Shown here piece after piece: positions 27,301-38,842 of a stretch of DNA of 64,000 nucleotides (within the stretch, counting starts at the first letter, position 1; each line of letters begins with the position of its first letter). Source of the DNA: Branchiostoma floridae. Its lineage: Eukaryota > Chordata > Leptocardii > Amphioxiformes > Branchiostomatidae. Position numbers and translations under genes: made by a program. The stretch covers positions 20,770,705 to 20,834,704 of the forward strand of contig NC_049982.1 in the NCBI RefSeq assembly GCF_000003815.2. Reading direction: 5' to 3'. Below the pieces are notes generated by a model that made no database searches, was not told the origin of the DNA, and saw only the letters and a list, made by a program, of their open reading frames with translations.

Positions 27301-30300
27301 CGGTAACCATCAATTTCTTTGTTTCTTACATTTAAAAAAATATATTCATGAAGTTTATGGGATGGTGACATCAACTCTATCAAGGTGCTGGGGCCAAATT
27401 CCAAGGGTCTGGAGTGGCTGCCATTCCGTGCTAACTTAGGTGACCTCAATAGGACTGTTCTAAGGGTTTGGAGCAGCTGCCATTCAGCACTAACTCAGGT
27501 GACCTCAATATGACAGCAATTGCCCCTGGCGCGGCCATGGGACTAAAGGTTTTAAACCACTCACACCAGGAAGGTATACCCCCTCTTTTCGATAAGCGCG
27601 GTGGGTTCTTTAACGTGCTCAAGGTGTGGCTCTCCTCAAACACGGGACCTCCATTTAACGTCTAGCGTCCTTCAGGCCATTTGGGCCATTAAAATCTTAC
27701 AGCATACAATCTAAATGAGCACAGCAGCAAGCACTCACCAATATGTATACATTGTAAACTTTGCTAACTTTGTGAAGATACTGACTGCTCGGCTGAAGAA
27801 CTGCCCAAGGCTATGGAGGATAGGGAAGGATGGAGGAAGAGAGCCATGGCCGTCCGTGCAACCAACACGCCCGGATGATGATGATGATGTAAACTTTGCC
27901 ATTGTTCTAGTAATGGAGCATCAATTGTGCAACATGGCCGTTATTAGCCCAAATGTTGCATGTAAGAGCTGTGTACAGTCACTGAGTCAGTGCCAATAAA
28001 GCAAAGACAGTACAGAACGTCTTATTGACTTCAAGCCTGTTTTATTTACTCAGAGTTTCTCACCAAATTACCCAGAGTTCCCTACCAAACTAAAACACCT
28101 GTCCATTTGAAGGTGACCTTCAGCGGTGGGAAGAATACAGTGGAATTTTCCCATGCTACCTTGGTGGGCAATTAGAAGGGAATAGAGTCTAGTGTTGACC
28201 TTGTCCAAAAACATTCACTTTACATACCAGAGGGGGGCCAGATAAAATAACTTGGTGGTTCTTGCATCTTGTAAATGTATTACCAAACTGAAAAAATATT
28301 ACCCAAGAGTAAGTATACATCATCTGGTGAATCATATCATTTTTTGAAAACTCCTTACAACAAGTTCTTAGATACTAAGTAGATATATGCATATCAGGAA
28401 ACCTACTGTTTACATTTGTGCATTGGAAAGTACTACCAGAAATAAACTTTCCTTAATGTGTGAGTCTGAACATGTGGACTTGCATAAACACAAAGGCAAA
28501 GGCACCCAGTGGACACTGCCAACATACAATGTACATACCAGTAATGCCTGTTCTATGAAAAAGAACGTGACAGAGCGCACACACAAGTAGTCTGTTTACA
28601 GGCGGACTTGGTGCCCTGTGGTTTTGAATGTCAACAAAACTGGGATTGAACTTTGACATATGCATACATGTATATACAATTACAACTGTTTGTGACTTGA
28701 GCTATAGATAAATTCATGATCCTAATGCTCTAAACATTGAATTACAGTACAACTTTTACCAGTGCTAAGATGCATTTATGTCATACTAACAATAGTAACA
28801 TAACCAGATCATCAGTGTTCTGTTAGACACTATTTTCATGACCTTTCAAATCTACATTTTGTTGTTTTCACAATGAGTCAAAAGTGTTTTTTTGCATCCT
28901 ACCCAACACACTGTGCATACTTGCTGGATAAGGAATAGACAAAGGTGTAGATTATCCTACAGAGGCATTATAACATTGTTATTTTTTTCATGTGCTACAG
29001 TTGTGGCTCTTCTTAAAATTGAGATTAATGAAATAGAAGGACTCAAAACCTTAGATAAAAGTCTGTATGTGTAGAACAGGTTAGAGGTCCAATTGCATGG
29101 CCAAGAATCTACTCTGACCTTGAAATCTAGAGATCTAGAATATTTCATTTCAATGAATCTATTATTAGCTATGAAGGTCCTGGCTATGTGTACCTGTCTA
29201 TACCAGTTACAGGTGTGTCCATGTGAGTCATCTCAGGTCACTGACCTTGCAAGACATACCTAAGGATATGGTGACAATGACTTCATTTAGGTTTTACATT
29301 CAGACCAAGAGTCAAGTCCTTTGTCATTTGTTGCTCTATATGCATCATTAGACTCAAACTGACATATCTCTCAATTAAGCTGGTAGACATAAAAATTATA
29401 CATTCCAAGACAACCCCTTTTATTCACAACTTGTTCATAACATCAAAATGCAAGTACAATGAACTACTACTTAAACTTCAAGTATGGGAGTTGAAAGATG
29501 AATATGATTATAAAGTTATGGAAAGAACCACCAACCAAAACAACAACATTGGCTCTACCCACACTAGATTTGCATGTTTACTAAGTAGAGTGATTCAGTA
29601 CCTTTTGGGAATTAACTAATTTTGCAGGTAGGAATCACTGTTTATCTAATCTTGTGAAAGAGGGCATTTCCAGAGTAATATGTCTGAGTGAGTTGTGATG
29701 TCATGTCTAAGTTACTGTTACCTCATACCCATCGGCTCCCAAATGTCTGGGTCTGGCCTCTCCAGGGACTACATGTGAATGCCAACTGTTCAGTTATTCC
29801 TCTGAAACTAGTAGAACTACTAGAACTTAGAAGAGAGCTACAAATGCATGGTCCTCTATGACAATGAAAGAAATATACTCCAATCTAATAAAACATGTAT
29901 TCCAAAGCATGTTTCATTTTTTAAACAAAGACGGTTTAAAACAATCATTTCTCTAAAGCCTTGAGTAGCCAATATTTGAAAAAAATTCCTTATTGTCACA
30001 AACTTTGCTACTTTCAACAAGGATGGTCTATGTACACGAGAAGGTCTATCTGTAAGATACAAGTTATGCTTAGTTGCCACTAGTTGGACCCTTTGTTTCT
30101 CTGATAATAACATTTTCACAAATAGTGTAGCCTGATTCAGGATAGTAGCGCTTCCAACACAGTCAGCTGCAGAGATGTACAAAATGTAACCCTAGACAGC
30201 AGAGTTTGCATTAAACACAACTATGAGAGCCGTTTCCCCACAAAATTGATTTGTGTGCATTCTTTTGCATGCTATCAAGTATTTCACACCTTTTTTGAGA

Positions 30301-33300
30301 TTAGGCCCTATGCACCCCCCTCCCTCCAAATCAGTAAGCATTCTCAAATATACAGCTAACAAACTTGCTTACATCTGTTTTGCCTGACTAAGAAGTTTTA
30401 CTTTGGGCACAGTGATTCTATTCAAACCTTCTGGTTAACCATATTTATATCAATAATACATATAATACATATAGTACTTTGATTTATAATTCGATATGGG
30501 AGATGCAAGTGAAAACTCATCTTCTGGACCCTTCTCCCCTGCTGTGAAGGGTGGACAAAAGATTTATGCAAGATTGATGTTTGTTTGATTAGGCCCAAGG
30601 AATGGCCCATTTTCCTAGCAGGGGGCATACTGGTGAAACTGAGCAAGACAGCTACCTCCTCCTTCCTCCATCATCCATGCAGCTTTGCTACAGCTTGCAT
30701 TTTCCGCCTAAGCACAGGGGGTCACCCCTACCCCAGACTTGTATTGGTTTCCTTTATGTTCAGAGGTTTCATGCATAAGCCTTTACAGTTACAGAAGTTC
30801 AACCTTTAACAGAGCAGCTGGCTTTTAAGTTTTATGCATCACCATCCAGAATCCTGAAAATGATAAATGCAACCTCTCATGGACTCAAAAACATCTATTT
30901 GTAAATGCTGCCAATGACATGGGAAATTGTATGATAACATAAAAAGTAGATTCGACACTCAACAATGTTTGTTCACATCATTAGTTCAAATGAAGCTGAT
31001 GAGATGAAGCTTTAGAATCACATTAGTACTGTGGACTGCTTCCGACAGTGGTTTTAGCCCGTAAGAAAGAATGGTTTGAATTTGATATGGGCCTACAAAC
31101 TAAACTAAAGTTGATATTCCAAACTTTTTTGTGCTGAGTTTACATGCTCAGACAATTCAACTCACTTAGTAAAAACAGATTTGGCCAATGGAAAACATAA
31201 GTCAAAACTGTAGTAGCATGCACAGTTCAATGGTAAGCAACACTACCTCCAGACCAAGAGGATGGGAGTTTTGGATCACTGATTCACTGCTTTGACACTC
31301 TCCTGACACGCAAGCTACTGGAAAGGGTTGCACTAACTTGCAGTCCTAAAGATGTGGTCAACTATTCATTTGGATCATTGTACTAGCCAACTGCTTCCAA
31401 CCCCTGCATCAGGGATCCCAGCAGCAGTATAATCAAACCATGGATAGTGAGTGAGTGAGTCCTTGTCGAAAACAACAAGACTAGGGAAATATCCCTGGTA
31501 CAATGAATGTACATACTACCATCTGTATTTTTTGTCAGGGTCAGTGGGGGATAAGCTCTTTAGTAAGCCAAACTGGAGATCATTTTTATCAAAATTTAGT
31601 CTAAATCAACATTGATGAGAACGGGGTCAAATTTTGTGCCTTCATCCCCACCCCCTCCACACGTATGACACCATCACTCAGCCAGAATGTACTTGTCAAG
31701 GAGCTCATTACATATGAATGGTACTGCCTCCACAGAGAAGGGAATACTCTGAATAGATCTATATTGATTCCTTACCACTTGGCCCAGCCTGCCTATCACA
31801 ACACACTGGACAAAGGCCAATCTTATCTCCCCAAAACACTTTTGTCTTGTCCAAAAATGAGGAGACGAAGTTATGTTTTCCTAATGCAGGCACAGGTCCA
31901 GTTTCTGGTATTCAGAGTCAGTTCAGCCTACATCACATGATGTTCTTGTACATGTTTGAACTTGTGCATCTANNNNNNNNNNNNNNNNNNNNNNNNNNNN
32001 NNNNNNNNNNNNNNNNNNNNNNNNNNNNNNNNNNNNNNNNNNNNNNNNNNNNNNNNNNNNNNNNNNNNNNNNNNNNNNNNNNNNNNNNNNNNNNNNNNNN
32101 NNNNNNNNNNNNNNNCATACCCAGGATTTTTAGATCTTTTTCTCAATATACAGCTCAAATGCTAGATTTAGTGTTGGCCCACAGTTCTAACAACTGCATT
32201 TTGTAGAAAAATTTCTATGTTTGAAAACTGTAAACAAATCACATGATTCTAACAGTCCACTAGTCTACACCAGATCATCAGAGTTATTATATAGTATTGC
32301 TGACCTGAAATACAATGCAATGGCTTTTTTACCAATCCCATTCAATTGGTGTAGAAAAATCGAACACGTACATAAATCTATACACTATCCACCTCAGTGT
32401 TACAATTTACAGGAACAGATTGTACTTCAGAATCAGGAAGAAAATAGACCATTTTGAGGCAGTGTCCAAATTCTTTGTTCTGTCATATTTATATATGATA
32501 TACATGAAATATCAAAGACAAGTCCAATAAGTAGCAATATGTCACACATCACACCTACTTCAGTGGCATTTGATATTTCTTATGCCAATCCGGGGAATTT
32601 CATTTGTTCAGTATTATTTATCTATTTTATTTCTGGCGTCTTTACCCAGGGTTGTCCAACTCAGTGCTATTGCACTGCTTTGCAGTGGAGCCCTGCCTTA
32701 CATAATTTGAAATGAAATGAAACATATACATGCAAACAGAAAATTAATAAACACCAGGTTCGACTCTTTGAGATTGGCTAGTGGCCTACTATACAATCAA
32801 AAGATGGGTGGGGGTAGATCCATTCTTTATATGCCTGGTCTTGACAAATGCATGTCTCCTTGTCCTCAAAACAAGTTCTACTTTTCATGAATTTGTATTC
32901 AAGTCCCTTGATACATTAGTTGGTTTCAATTACAAATTACATGATATCTAACCATACAATATTTCCCCATCAGAAAAATTCCTACTGTTGTGTTATTATA
33001 AGAAGCCTTCTCCTGCACCATGGTTGAAGCATTGGAAATTTACAAACTCAGAAACTGCAAGTAGACTAGAGAACACTTTTTGATCCATTTTAAAACTGTC
33101 CAAAACACAGCGAGACATCTAGCGCAAAGCAAATCAAGAAACTGACTTTAGTTTTAGCACATGAAACACATTTAATGGAAAAAATACACAATAAAACATC
33201 TTGCTGATTCACTGGAAAAAAAAGCAGTAAAGCTTTTAACACGTTTACAAATTCCATGAAGAAAACAAAAAAGTTGCCAACAATATTACTTTGGGGAGGG

Positions 33301-36300
33301 TGTAGGTCTTCCTATTGGGGTTTATAAAATTCCATGCCAGCTTGTGCAGAAAAATGCTTAATCCCAGAGCTTATCTGTGGACCTGAGGGGAGCTGATATA
33401 AATGCCATTCAACAACATTCCCTTCACATCATTATGATAGGTTTATTGCAGGGGCTTACTGCCAGGAATAGAGGTATCCCCATGAGGTATGCATGTCACA
33501 GTTGTAGTTGATTGTGACTCTATAGTCTATATAAACACACTTCACCATGGTGCAAATCAATGAGCACCAATAACATAAACAATAGTAAGTTGACAGGCAG
33601 TGCATAAAGGAAGTGCCTTAATTGAAGTTGAAGGTTTACAAAAGAAGCAGATCCACAATACTAGTAATTAACAGAGTATCACCTCCATCCCACAAGAGCA
33701 GACCATGAAACCAGGAAATAAACTTGTCCTGGCCCAGCACTTACAGTAAAATGGCACTGCAGTAGAAAGAGAGAAAGCATATGGTGGGAGATCTGTGCTA
33801 CCTCCAATCCTCCCTTTTTACAACCATAAAAACTGAGCTAATTACCGGGAACAGGATATTCGTATGTCAATTTCACTAACAATATTTGCTATATGACTCA
33901 TGTAGGCTCTCTGGGACCTTCCCAAACTTCCATATGCATACGTAAATTAGCATACATTATACACACTTTATACATTATATATACACTCACCCTCTCTGGG
34001 AGAGAGTGCATTTCAGCTGCTGGTAGGGGACATAATAAGCTTGTTTTGTACCTTGATAAAAGTTGTGCTTTCATGTGTGGGACCTACCCTTGGGCCTTTC
34101 CAGGGAGCTCAGCTATCTGGCAACAGCTGGGCTTCCAGACAGGTTTTACACACAACTGGTGCACACAGAAAACCTACTGTTTCCCTACTTCCCATATTAG
34201 GAAGACGTCAAAAGGATGTGGAAACATCCTTCTCAATTTTCACTCCCATGCATCTTTGAAACAAAGTGTGTGTTTGTGTGAAATGTCAAGCATCAAATAA
34301 TAACCTCTGTAATACTGGTAATCCTGTTAAAACTGGAGACAATACTCTGTACTGTAATTTCCTAATTTCAATATTCATTCCTGTCTTGAGTGATGGTGGG
34401 ATAGATTGGCAGCAAGGACTGGACAGGCCAAATTACATGTACACTATCTACCATATCAACATGTTACTGGGGCAATACATTTTTGACGACTTATTAACTT
34501 TTGTGGCGAAGGAAATTTTGGACATGAGTCGCACAAAAATATTACTTCACATAATCAACATTATGATTTAACATTTCCTAGTAGACAAACACAAAGCCAT
34601 GCAGTGTTGTTTGGAACTCTATTAGTACTGCCAGATGTGACCCACTGAAAACTCTATTTACAAGTGAAACTGGTGTGGGTGTCAGCAAATTCAATCATTG
34701 AATCAAATAAACCCCAACGACAAGTAAATTTGGTTGCAAGACGAATGCAAAACATGACTTTTATCCCAACATGTACAGACTTACCAGAAAAGGAAACAAA
34801 CACATACTGTAACCACATTTCACTTGAGAAATGTATCTTTCTTTAAAAAAAACACAAGGATTTTCAAAATAAGGAAAAGTGAGCTTCAAGTTGAATGTAC
34901 ATCATTGATCATTGGCATGTTGTACTCCAATGTCCCCCATTTCAAAAGCTTGGGATCTATGGTGCTGTGAAAGCTGAGATAAAACAGAAACTTTATACCA
35001 TCTAAAACTGGTGCAAGTTTAATAACACCTTATGGATGACAATCACCATAAAATGCAGGAGTTATTACACTATCATTGAATATCACAGGGACCTCTTCAT
35101 CAGATCTCTTCAAAGTATATCTGTTATGTATATGGATAGGAAGGGTGTGACATGTAATGTAATAAACCTACTGTAGCTGCCATGTGCCTTCAAAAGTTGT
35201 GAGCTATATCAATAAATTATTATGGGGAGCTATACTGGCTGATCAATGTAGATGCAGGGACTTTCAGAGACTTTATTTATTTATTTGAGGGGCTTTCTGT
35301 GAATGATGAACATCGATGTAGCTAATAATCACAGGGATTCATAGTCATACATCAAATGTTCATCAAAAACAAGTGTGACTTATGTTTTATTCTAAACTGA
35401 TATTGTAACCACAATAATGTCAATTTGTGAACAGGATATTTGTCACAGAAGAACCCCTCCCTTTCCTGTGCCCCCCTCCCCATCTCCCCTGTTGATATTG
35501 GACATGATGCTTGCTGCATGCAAAATGTATTATGGAGTGACCTGCTGAGTTGAATTTATGCCATTGGGAGAATGGCTATCAGCAGGCTGTGTGTGTCTAC
35601 AGTACCCAACCCACACACCAGGGTATGGGGGCAGCTGGGATGACTTCCTGGGCCTACAGCAGAGTTCAAACACACTGTCACTGGAGCTGGGGGTAAACCT
35701 CAGAGGAGTGTACACAACCATTTATCTGTGTGAAATGGTGACCAACTAAACACCCCAAACCGTCTTCTGTGAGGGCCCTGTCGGGTTTTGCCTTCATGTA
35801 GAATTCTGACCTAAATGTGAACTTGCTAGTAGGACTGTTAATTAGGTCTGGGATATTAGAAGTCGTTTACACTCCACCGATAAAACGTTTCCTGGGTATC
35901 GTCAAGAGCTCATATGGCACCCAGCCCTACTGGCATTCCAGAAATTTTCCTGCACGGAAAATTCCGTGTTCCTTTTACCTCCCTGTCTGAGCTAGCTTCC
36001 CGATGATATTCGTTCGTGCTCCACCCTGACTTCCATACCAACACACGGGAAGCCTGCCCGCAGCAGCCCTCAATGTTGACGACTGAAGATGGGCACCAAA
36101 TGTTCCCCTCACAGCTGCAGGGCTCAGCCTGGGCCCAATTTATTTATCGACCTCCTGATGTCAAACAAAAGTGGATGAAAGCAGGCATTCCGTGACACTA
36201 AAATAAGACACCTACACAACGCAAAATTCGACCCCAGATATAATATCAAGACTGCCTCTGTCAGAAACTCAGACGATCTGTAACCTGGAGGAGAAATGAT

Positions 36301-36465
36301 GAATGTAAGGCTGGGCGGAACTTTGTTGATGGACAGTTACGACATTCCTACCTCATCAGCAGCAGTTGTGTTCCTCGGTGCCAGGGGCCTGGTTGGTCGG
36401 CCCAATTTCGTCCCTGTGCGTTTAGCCCTGCGTCTTTTGGCTCTTTTATTCTCTGCTGGAGACAT
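12373..36465 (-). CDS. FAM193A: FAM193-family protein, complete, 24 coding exons
   Basis: Coding exons (high to low): 36352-36465, 25502-25549, 23284-23430, 22930-23010, 22307-22449, 22028-22137, 21744-21801, 21480-21583, 21204-21310, 20722-20846, 20540-20599, 20138-20225, 19813-19893, 19211-19362, 18827-19075, 18264-18446, 17765-18152, 16540-17497, 16122-16293, 15601-15760, 15108-15368, 13740-14925, 13535-13613, 12373-12475. They sum to 5,157 nt (1,718 aa) with every phase matching. Family hallmarks are the basic start MSPAENKRAKRRR, Cys motifs VCPDCRRSVEEEE, NCEACKERRE and CDCCYCEFFGHGG, LHLYPHIHGH, APTSRNYTEMREKLRLRLT, SRAAKRARRKQRK, and the C-terminal block DDIFMPKDE...FKRFCM. Vertebrates have two copies (A and B); this could be the pre-duplication gene. 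FAM193A has been reported as a p53-pathway regulator; a biochemical activity is not established. The protein is longer than the human one because of an acidic exon and a decapeptide array. An alternative GT-AG choice at 18446/18449 was settled by frame. Confidence 0.96.
12755..13171. mobile_element. 417-bp MITE with TAGCCTGG ends and 9-bp target duplication
   Basis: The left end is TAGCCTGGGTACCATCTGGA and the right end, read inverted, is TAGCCTGGATACCATCCGGA. Similarity extends about 34 bp. The element is flanked on both sides by the identical 9-mer GTCCACCCT (12746-12754 and 13172-13180). There is no transposase frame inside. It lies in the last intron of FAM193. The 9-bp duplication and inverted ends mark a cut-and-paste, non-autonomous DNA transposon; the superfamily is not assigned. 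Confidence 0.9.
13396..13445. mobile_element. 50-bp perfect palindrome, minimal member of the TAGCCTGG MITE family
   Basis: Arms of 23 bp (TAGCCTGGTATCCAGCCGTAATA and its exact complement) surround a 4-bp centre. The ends match those of the 417-bp MITE 225 bp away. The flanks are CAGTAATGC and CAGCAATGC, eight of nine bases identical, consistent with the same 9-bp target duplication. It lies in the same FAM193 intron. Confidence 0.8.
14203..14472 (-). repeat. Nine-unit 30-bp coding repeat (decapeptide array) in FAM193
   Basis: In frame inside the largest FAM193 exon, nine consecutive 10-residue units occupy exactly 270 bp, about residues 1415-1504. Examples are ANQKLLNGQA, AQQKAVNGHL, PNQKAINIKA, ANQKLVNGQC and IGQKGLNGQA. 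The consensus is roughly xNQKxxNGxA. The units have drifted but keep the NQK core and length with no frame break, so the array appears to be under protein-level constraint. Human FAM193A, as I recall it, lacks such an array. Confidence 0.9.
17765..18152 (-). CDS. FAM193A: FAM193 acidic exon with Asp/Glu triplet repeats
   Basis: This FAM193 exon (about residues 617-746) starts WEDVKLSLTLNLEHG, continues with a Ser/Asp-rich stretch (SSSGSLSRKDSSASS) and then a long, nearly pure Asp/Glu run encoded by GAT/GAA triplets (about 17,780-17,965). On the plus strand this reads as CAT/CTC repeats, which creates long false poly-Ser frames. Triplet expansion probably accounts for part of the extra length over vertebrate homologues. 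Confidence 0.9.
27345..27665 (-). repeat. Dispersed repeat copy, with local tandem duplication
   Basis: The minus strand carries GACGTTAAATGGAGGTCCCG, then AACCCACC, then GAAAAGAGGGGG. The same ordered words recur on the plus strand at 47.27-47.49 kb. Next to it (about 27,390-27,520) a roughly 70-bp segment ending in AGGTGACCTCAATA is present twice in tandem. The gene-free, shared layout indicates an old interspersed repeat. Confidence 0.55.
31973..32115. other. Assembly gap (143 N)
   Basis: This is a run of 143 N inside FAM193 intron 1. Its length differs from the 100-N placeholders, so it may be an estimated size. Confidence 0.99.
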
Positions 36466-36620
36466 TCTGCTCATCTGGCTTCACGTAGAAAACCCAGTGA
36501 AGGTGGATTTCGGTATGAAATACAGTTAAAATTGTGTATCCTTCTTGAAACCCGACCCAAGTTGACACTCAGAAAATCCAATATGGCGAATACATCAACT
36601 TTTACCCAGGATGCCCAGCG
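36466..36620 (-). promoter_or_regulatory. Probable FAM193 5' UTR and promoter region
   Basis: The region lies directly upstream of the FAM193 start codon (36463-36465) and 0.65 kb downstream of the likely RNF4 polyadenylation signal. It contains CCAATATGGCG at about 36,580 (plus strand), a partial match to the YY1 core. No TATA box is placed with confidence. The transcription start is not defined. Confidence 0.35.
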
Positions 36621-37267
36621 CGTATATTGGGTGCATACATTTCTAAATAGGGGGAGGCAGGTTTGAGAAAAGTATAAGACATAAATAATAATACATGGCA
36701 TGTTAGTCAGTTTATAGATCTATCGCATGTTTCGTCTATCCAAGGACGTATATTATACTGCAAACAGGCAACGGTTTCCAAGCTCAAAGGTACCAGTATT
36801 TTGTCTGTTAATCATTTTGTGTAAGACAGGGTATGGCTAAAAATGTCATGAGGGATGGTCAAGAAATAAGATGACAATAGAGTCTAATTAGTTAAAACAA
36901 ATTCAAGTTCCCACAATGGATAGGAAGAATGTATCACTATCTTGCTCCTCAACCATAACTAAATCTGAAATGTACAAACATTTCTGACTTTTAAGCCACA
37001 TCACTTCTCGCGTGAGGTGAAAATAGATGAGAACTTCTGCAACCACTTTGTTAAAGCCATAGATCCTCAACCAGGGACGTTTGGTGGACAAGGTTGGATC
37101 CTTGTCCCATACTGCTCATGCTTTTGTTAATCTGTGTTATACCACCACCACCCCCCTCCCCCCAGCACTACTAGTAACTACTATGACTGTACTTTTCTAC
37201 TATGACTGTACTTTTCATGTCACCAAGACAACAACAAAATACCGGGTAAAACTTTGACACAATATAC

Positions 37268-37273
37268 TTTATT
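37268..37273 (-). promoter_or_regulatory. Candidate polyadenylation signal of RNF4
   Basis: AATAAA on the minus strand, 1.57 kb after the RNF4 stop codon and before the next gene on that strand. A 3' UTR of this length would be AT-rich, as this stretch is. Another signal closer to the stop is possible. Confidence 0.4.
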
Positions 37274-37841
37274 AACATCATACATAATCAATATAATGGA
37301 AACACTAAATTTACTACAGTATATGTTCATGTGTAAAGGATGTACAGTTTATTAATACTTTATATCTAGATGGCATACTTAACCATAAAAAGGAAATATT
37401 GAATATGATCTAAGAAAGTGCTCAATGCATTTCCCTAAACATGGAAGAGTGTAGTATTATCCATTTACCTCTTAACAACTTATATGCTAACAAACTTGAA
37501 CTTAGAAGGTAACTATCAACTTATTGAACGGGAAAAATCATTCTGGTAACAGCTTTGCACTTGCTGTCCACAAATTAATAAATATGTACAAGAATTAATA
37601 AAAACACCGTATTCAGCAATAATTCAACTGTAAAGATAAGAGCTGTATGATTGGATGTTTGTACACACAGAAAAAAATTCATGAAACATTCCCAAGTTGT
37701 AACACTAAGTGATTGTGAACTACAATGATGTATTATAATATAGCCAGAAGACATCGACTGTCAGAGCAACCAGAAGGCTCCATTTTTCCAATAACCCAGG
37801 TCAATAATATCCCATATACATGTATAGCTTTAATGTATACA

Positions 37842-37981
37842 GTGCCATAATTCATGGTCAGTTCCTATAATCATCTCATAAACCACCATTATGCAGACTT
37901 GGCCATTCATTTGTTGGTTATAGGAACCATCCATGAATTATGGCACCATATAATACGGCGCCATAATTCATGGATGGCTAA
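37842..37981 (-). repeat. Inverted repeat (stem-loop) in the RNF4 3' region, with a third half-copy
   Basis: The arms 37842-37870 and 37918-37946 are reverse complements at 26 of 29 positions (GTGCCATAATTCATGG...GTTCCTATAA), around a 47-bp loop. A third copy of the core, GCCATAATTCATGGATGGCT, follows at 37960-37980. If the RNF4 transcript extends to the signal near 37.27 kb, this would form a long hairpin in its 3' UTR. A decayed mini-transposon is the likely source. Confidence 0.75.
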
Positions 37982-38842
37982 GTATACACCTCAGGGCAGG
38001 TCATTAACCCTAACTTATATTCTGTGTAGCAAAAATGTAAATTATGTTGTTGTATTTTTTTCGAGCCTACATTGAGACATAGAAGATACTTGCACAGGTT
38101 CAGATCTGTTTCGGATATAAAGCATTTTAAAAAAAATGCAGTAAACAATGACTTGGGACATTACCATATAGAACTTATAAGAAATGCTAGAAAACTTTGC
38201 AGTATGAGTATTGTTATCAATCTTGAACTGGTTCTCTGTTACATGGGCACGATGCCTTGCATAGCTGTAGCCTTTAATGTGTGTTAATCAGGTATACTAA
38301 GGTCCATCACCAAGCCATCATTTGTAACACTTCAAGTAGATAATGGATAAAGCTCCCTTTCATAAATCTTCTTAAGTCAACTTAAGTATCAAGTGCTTTA
38401 GCTGGAAGAAGTATTGTTTTTTCCAGTAGTACCTAGTATCAGATGATAAATACAAGTATTTCAACATAAGTGATAATCTTAAACTACCAGGAAACACATT
38501 CCAACATAAACCGGATTGTTGAGAGGAACTCCTACATGAGAGAAAGAGTGCTCCATGAATAGCCTGCTCTTCCTACAATGTCTTTAAAACTCAGTGGACT
38601 GTTTGGTACAATGTACACGTAATAGCAATAACATTGTCAAATGTTATGCCAGGCCAAAGAATGTTCCCAGTCCTCTTATCATAAACTTGGATTGATTTTA
38701 ACAACAAAAAAACATGATCATAACCACAAAGTCTCATTTACGCTATTGTTGTTTCATGAAATGACTGGATAGGGAACCATGGAAACTTTGGGAAACATCC
38801 TTGGCTGTTATTTACATTGGAGTAGGGAAACTATACATGTTT

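Larger units (their letters stand above)
25550..36351. other. 10.8-kb first intron of FAM193
   Basis: Exon 1 ends at a GTAGGA donor at 36351 and the next exon begins at 25549; both junctions are phase 0. No domain-bearing frame was seen on either strand. The intron holds a dispersed repeat (27,345-27,665), a 143-N gap (31973-32115) and AT-rich sequence. Additional short or alternative exons cannot be excluded. Confidence 0.65.

Noticed and set aside
35992-36110. Possible minus-strand exon ending at a GTAAAAG donor
   Set aside because: FAM193 exon 1 is found at 36352-36465 and joins in frame to 25549 without it; no conserved residues were seen.
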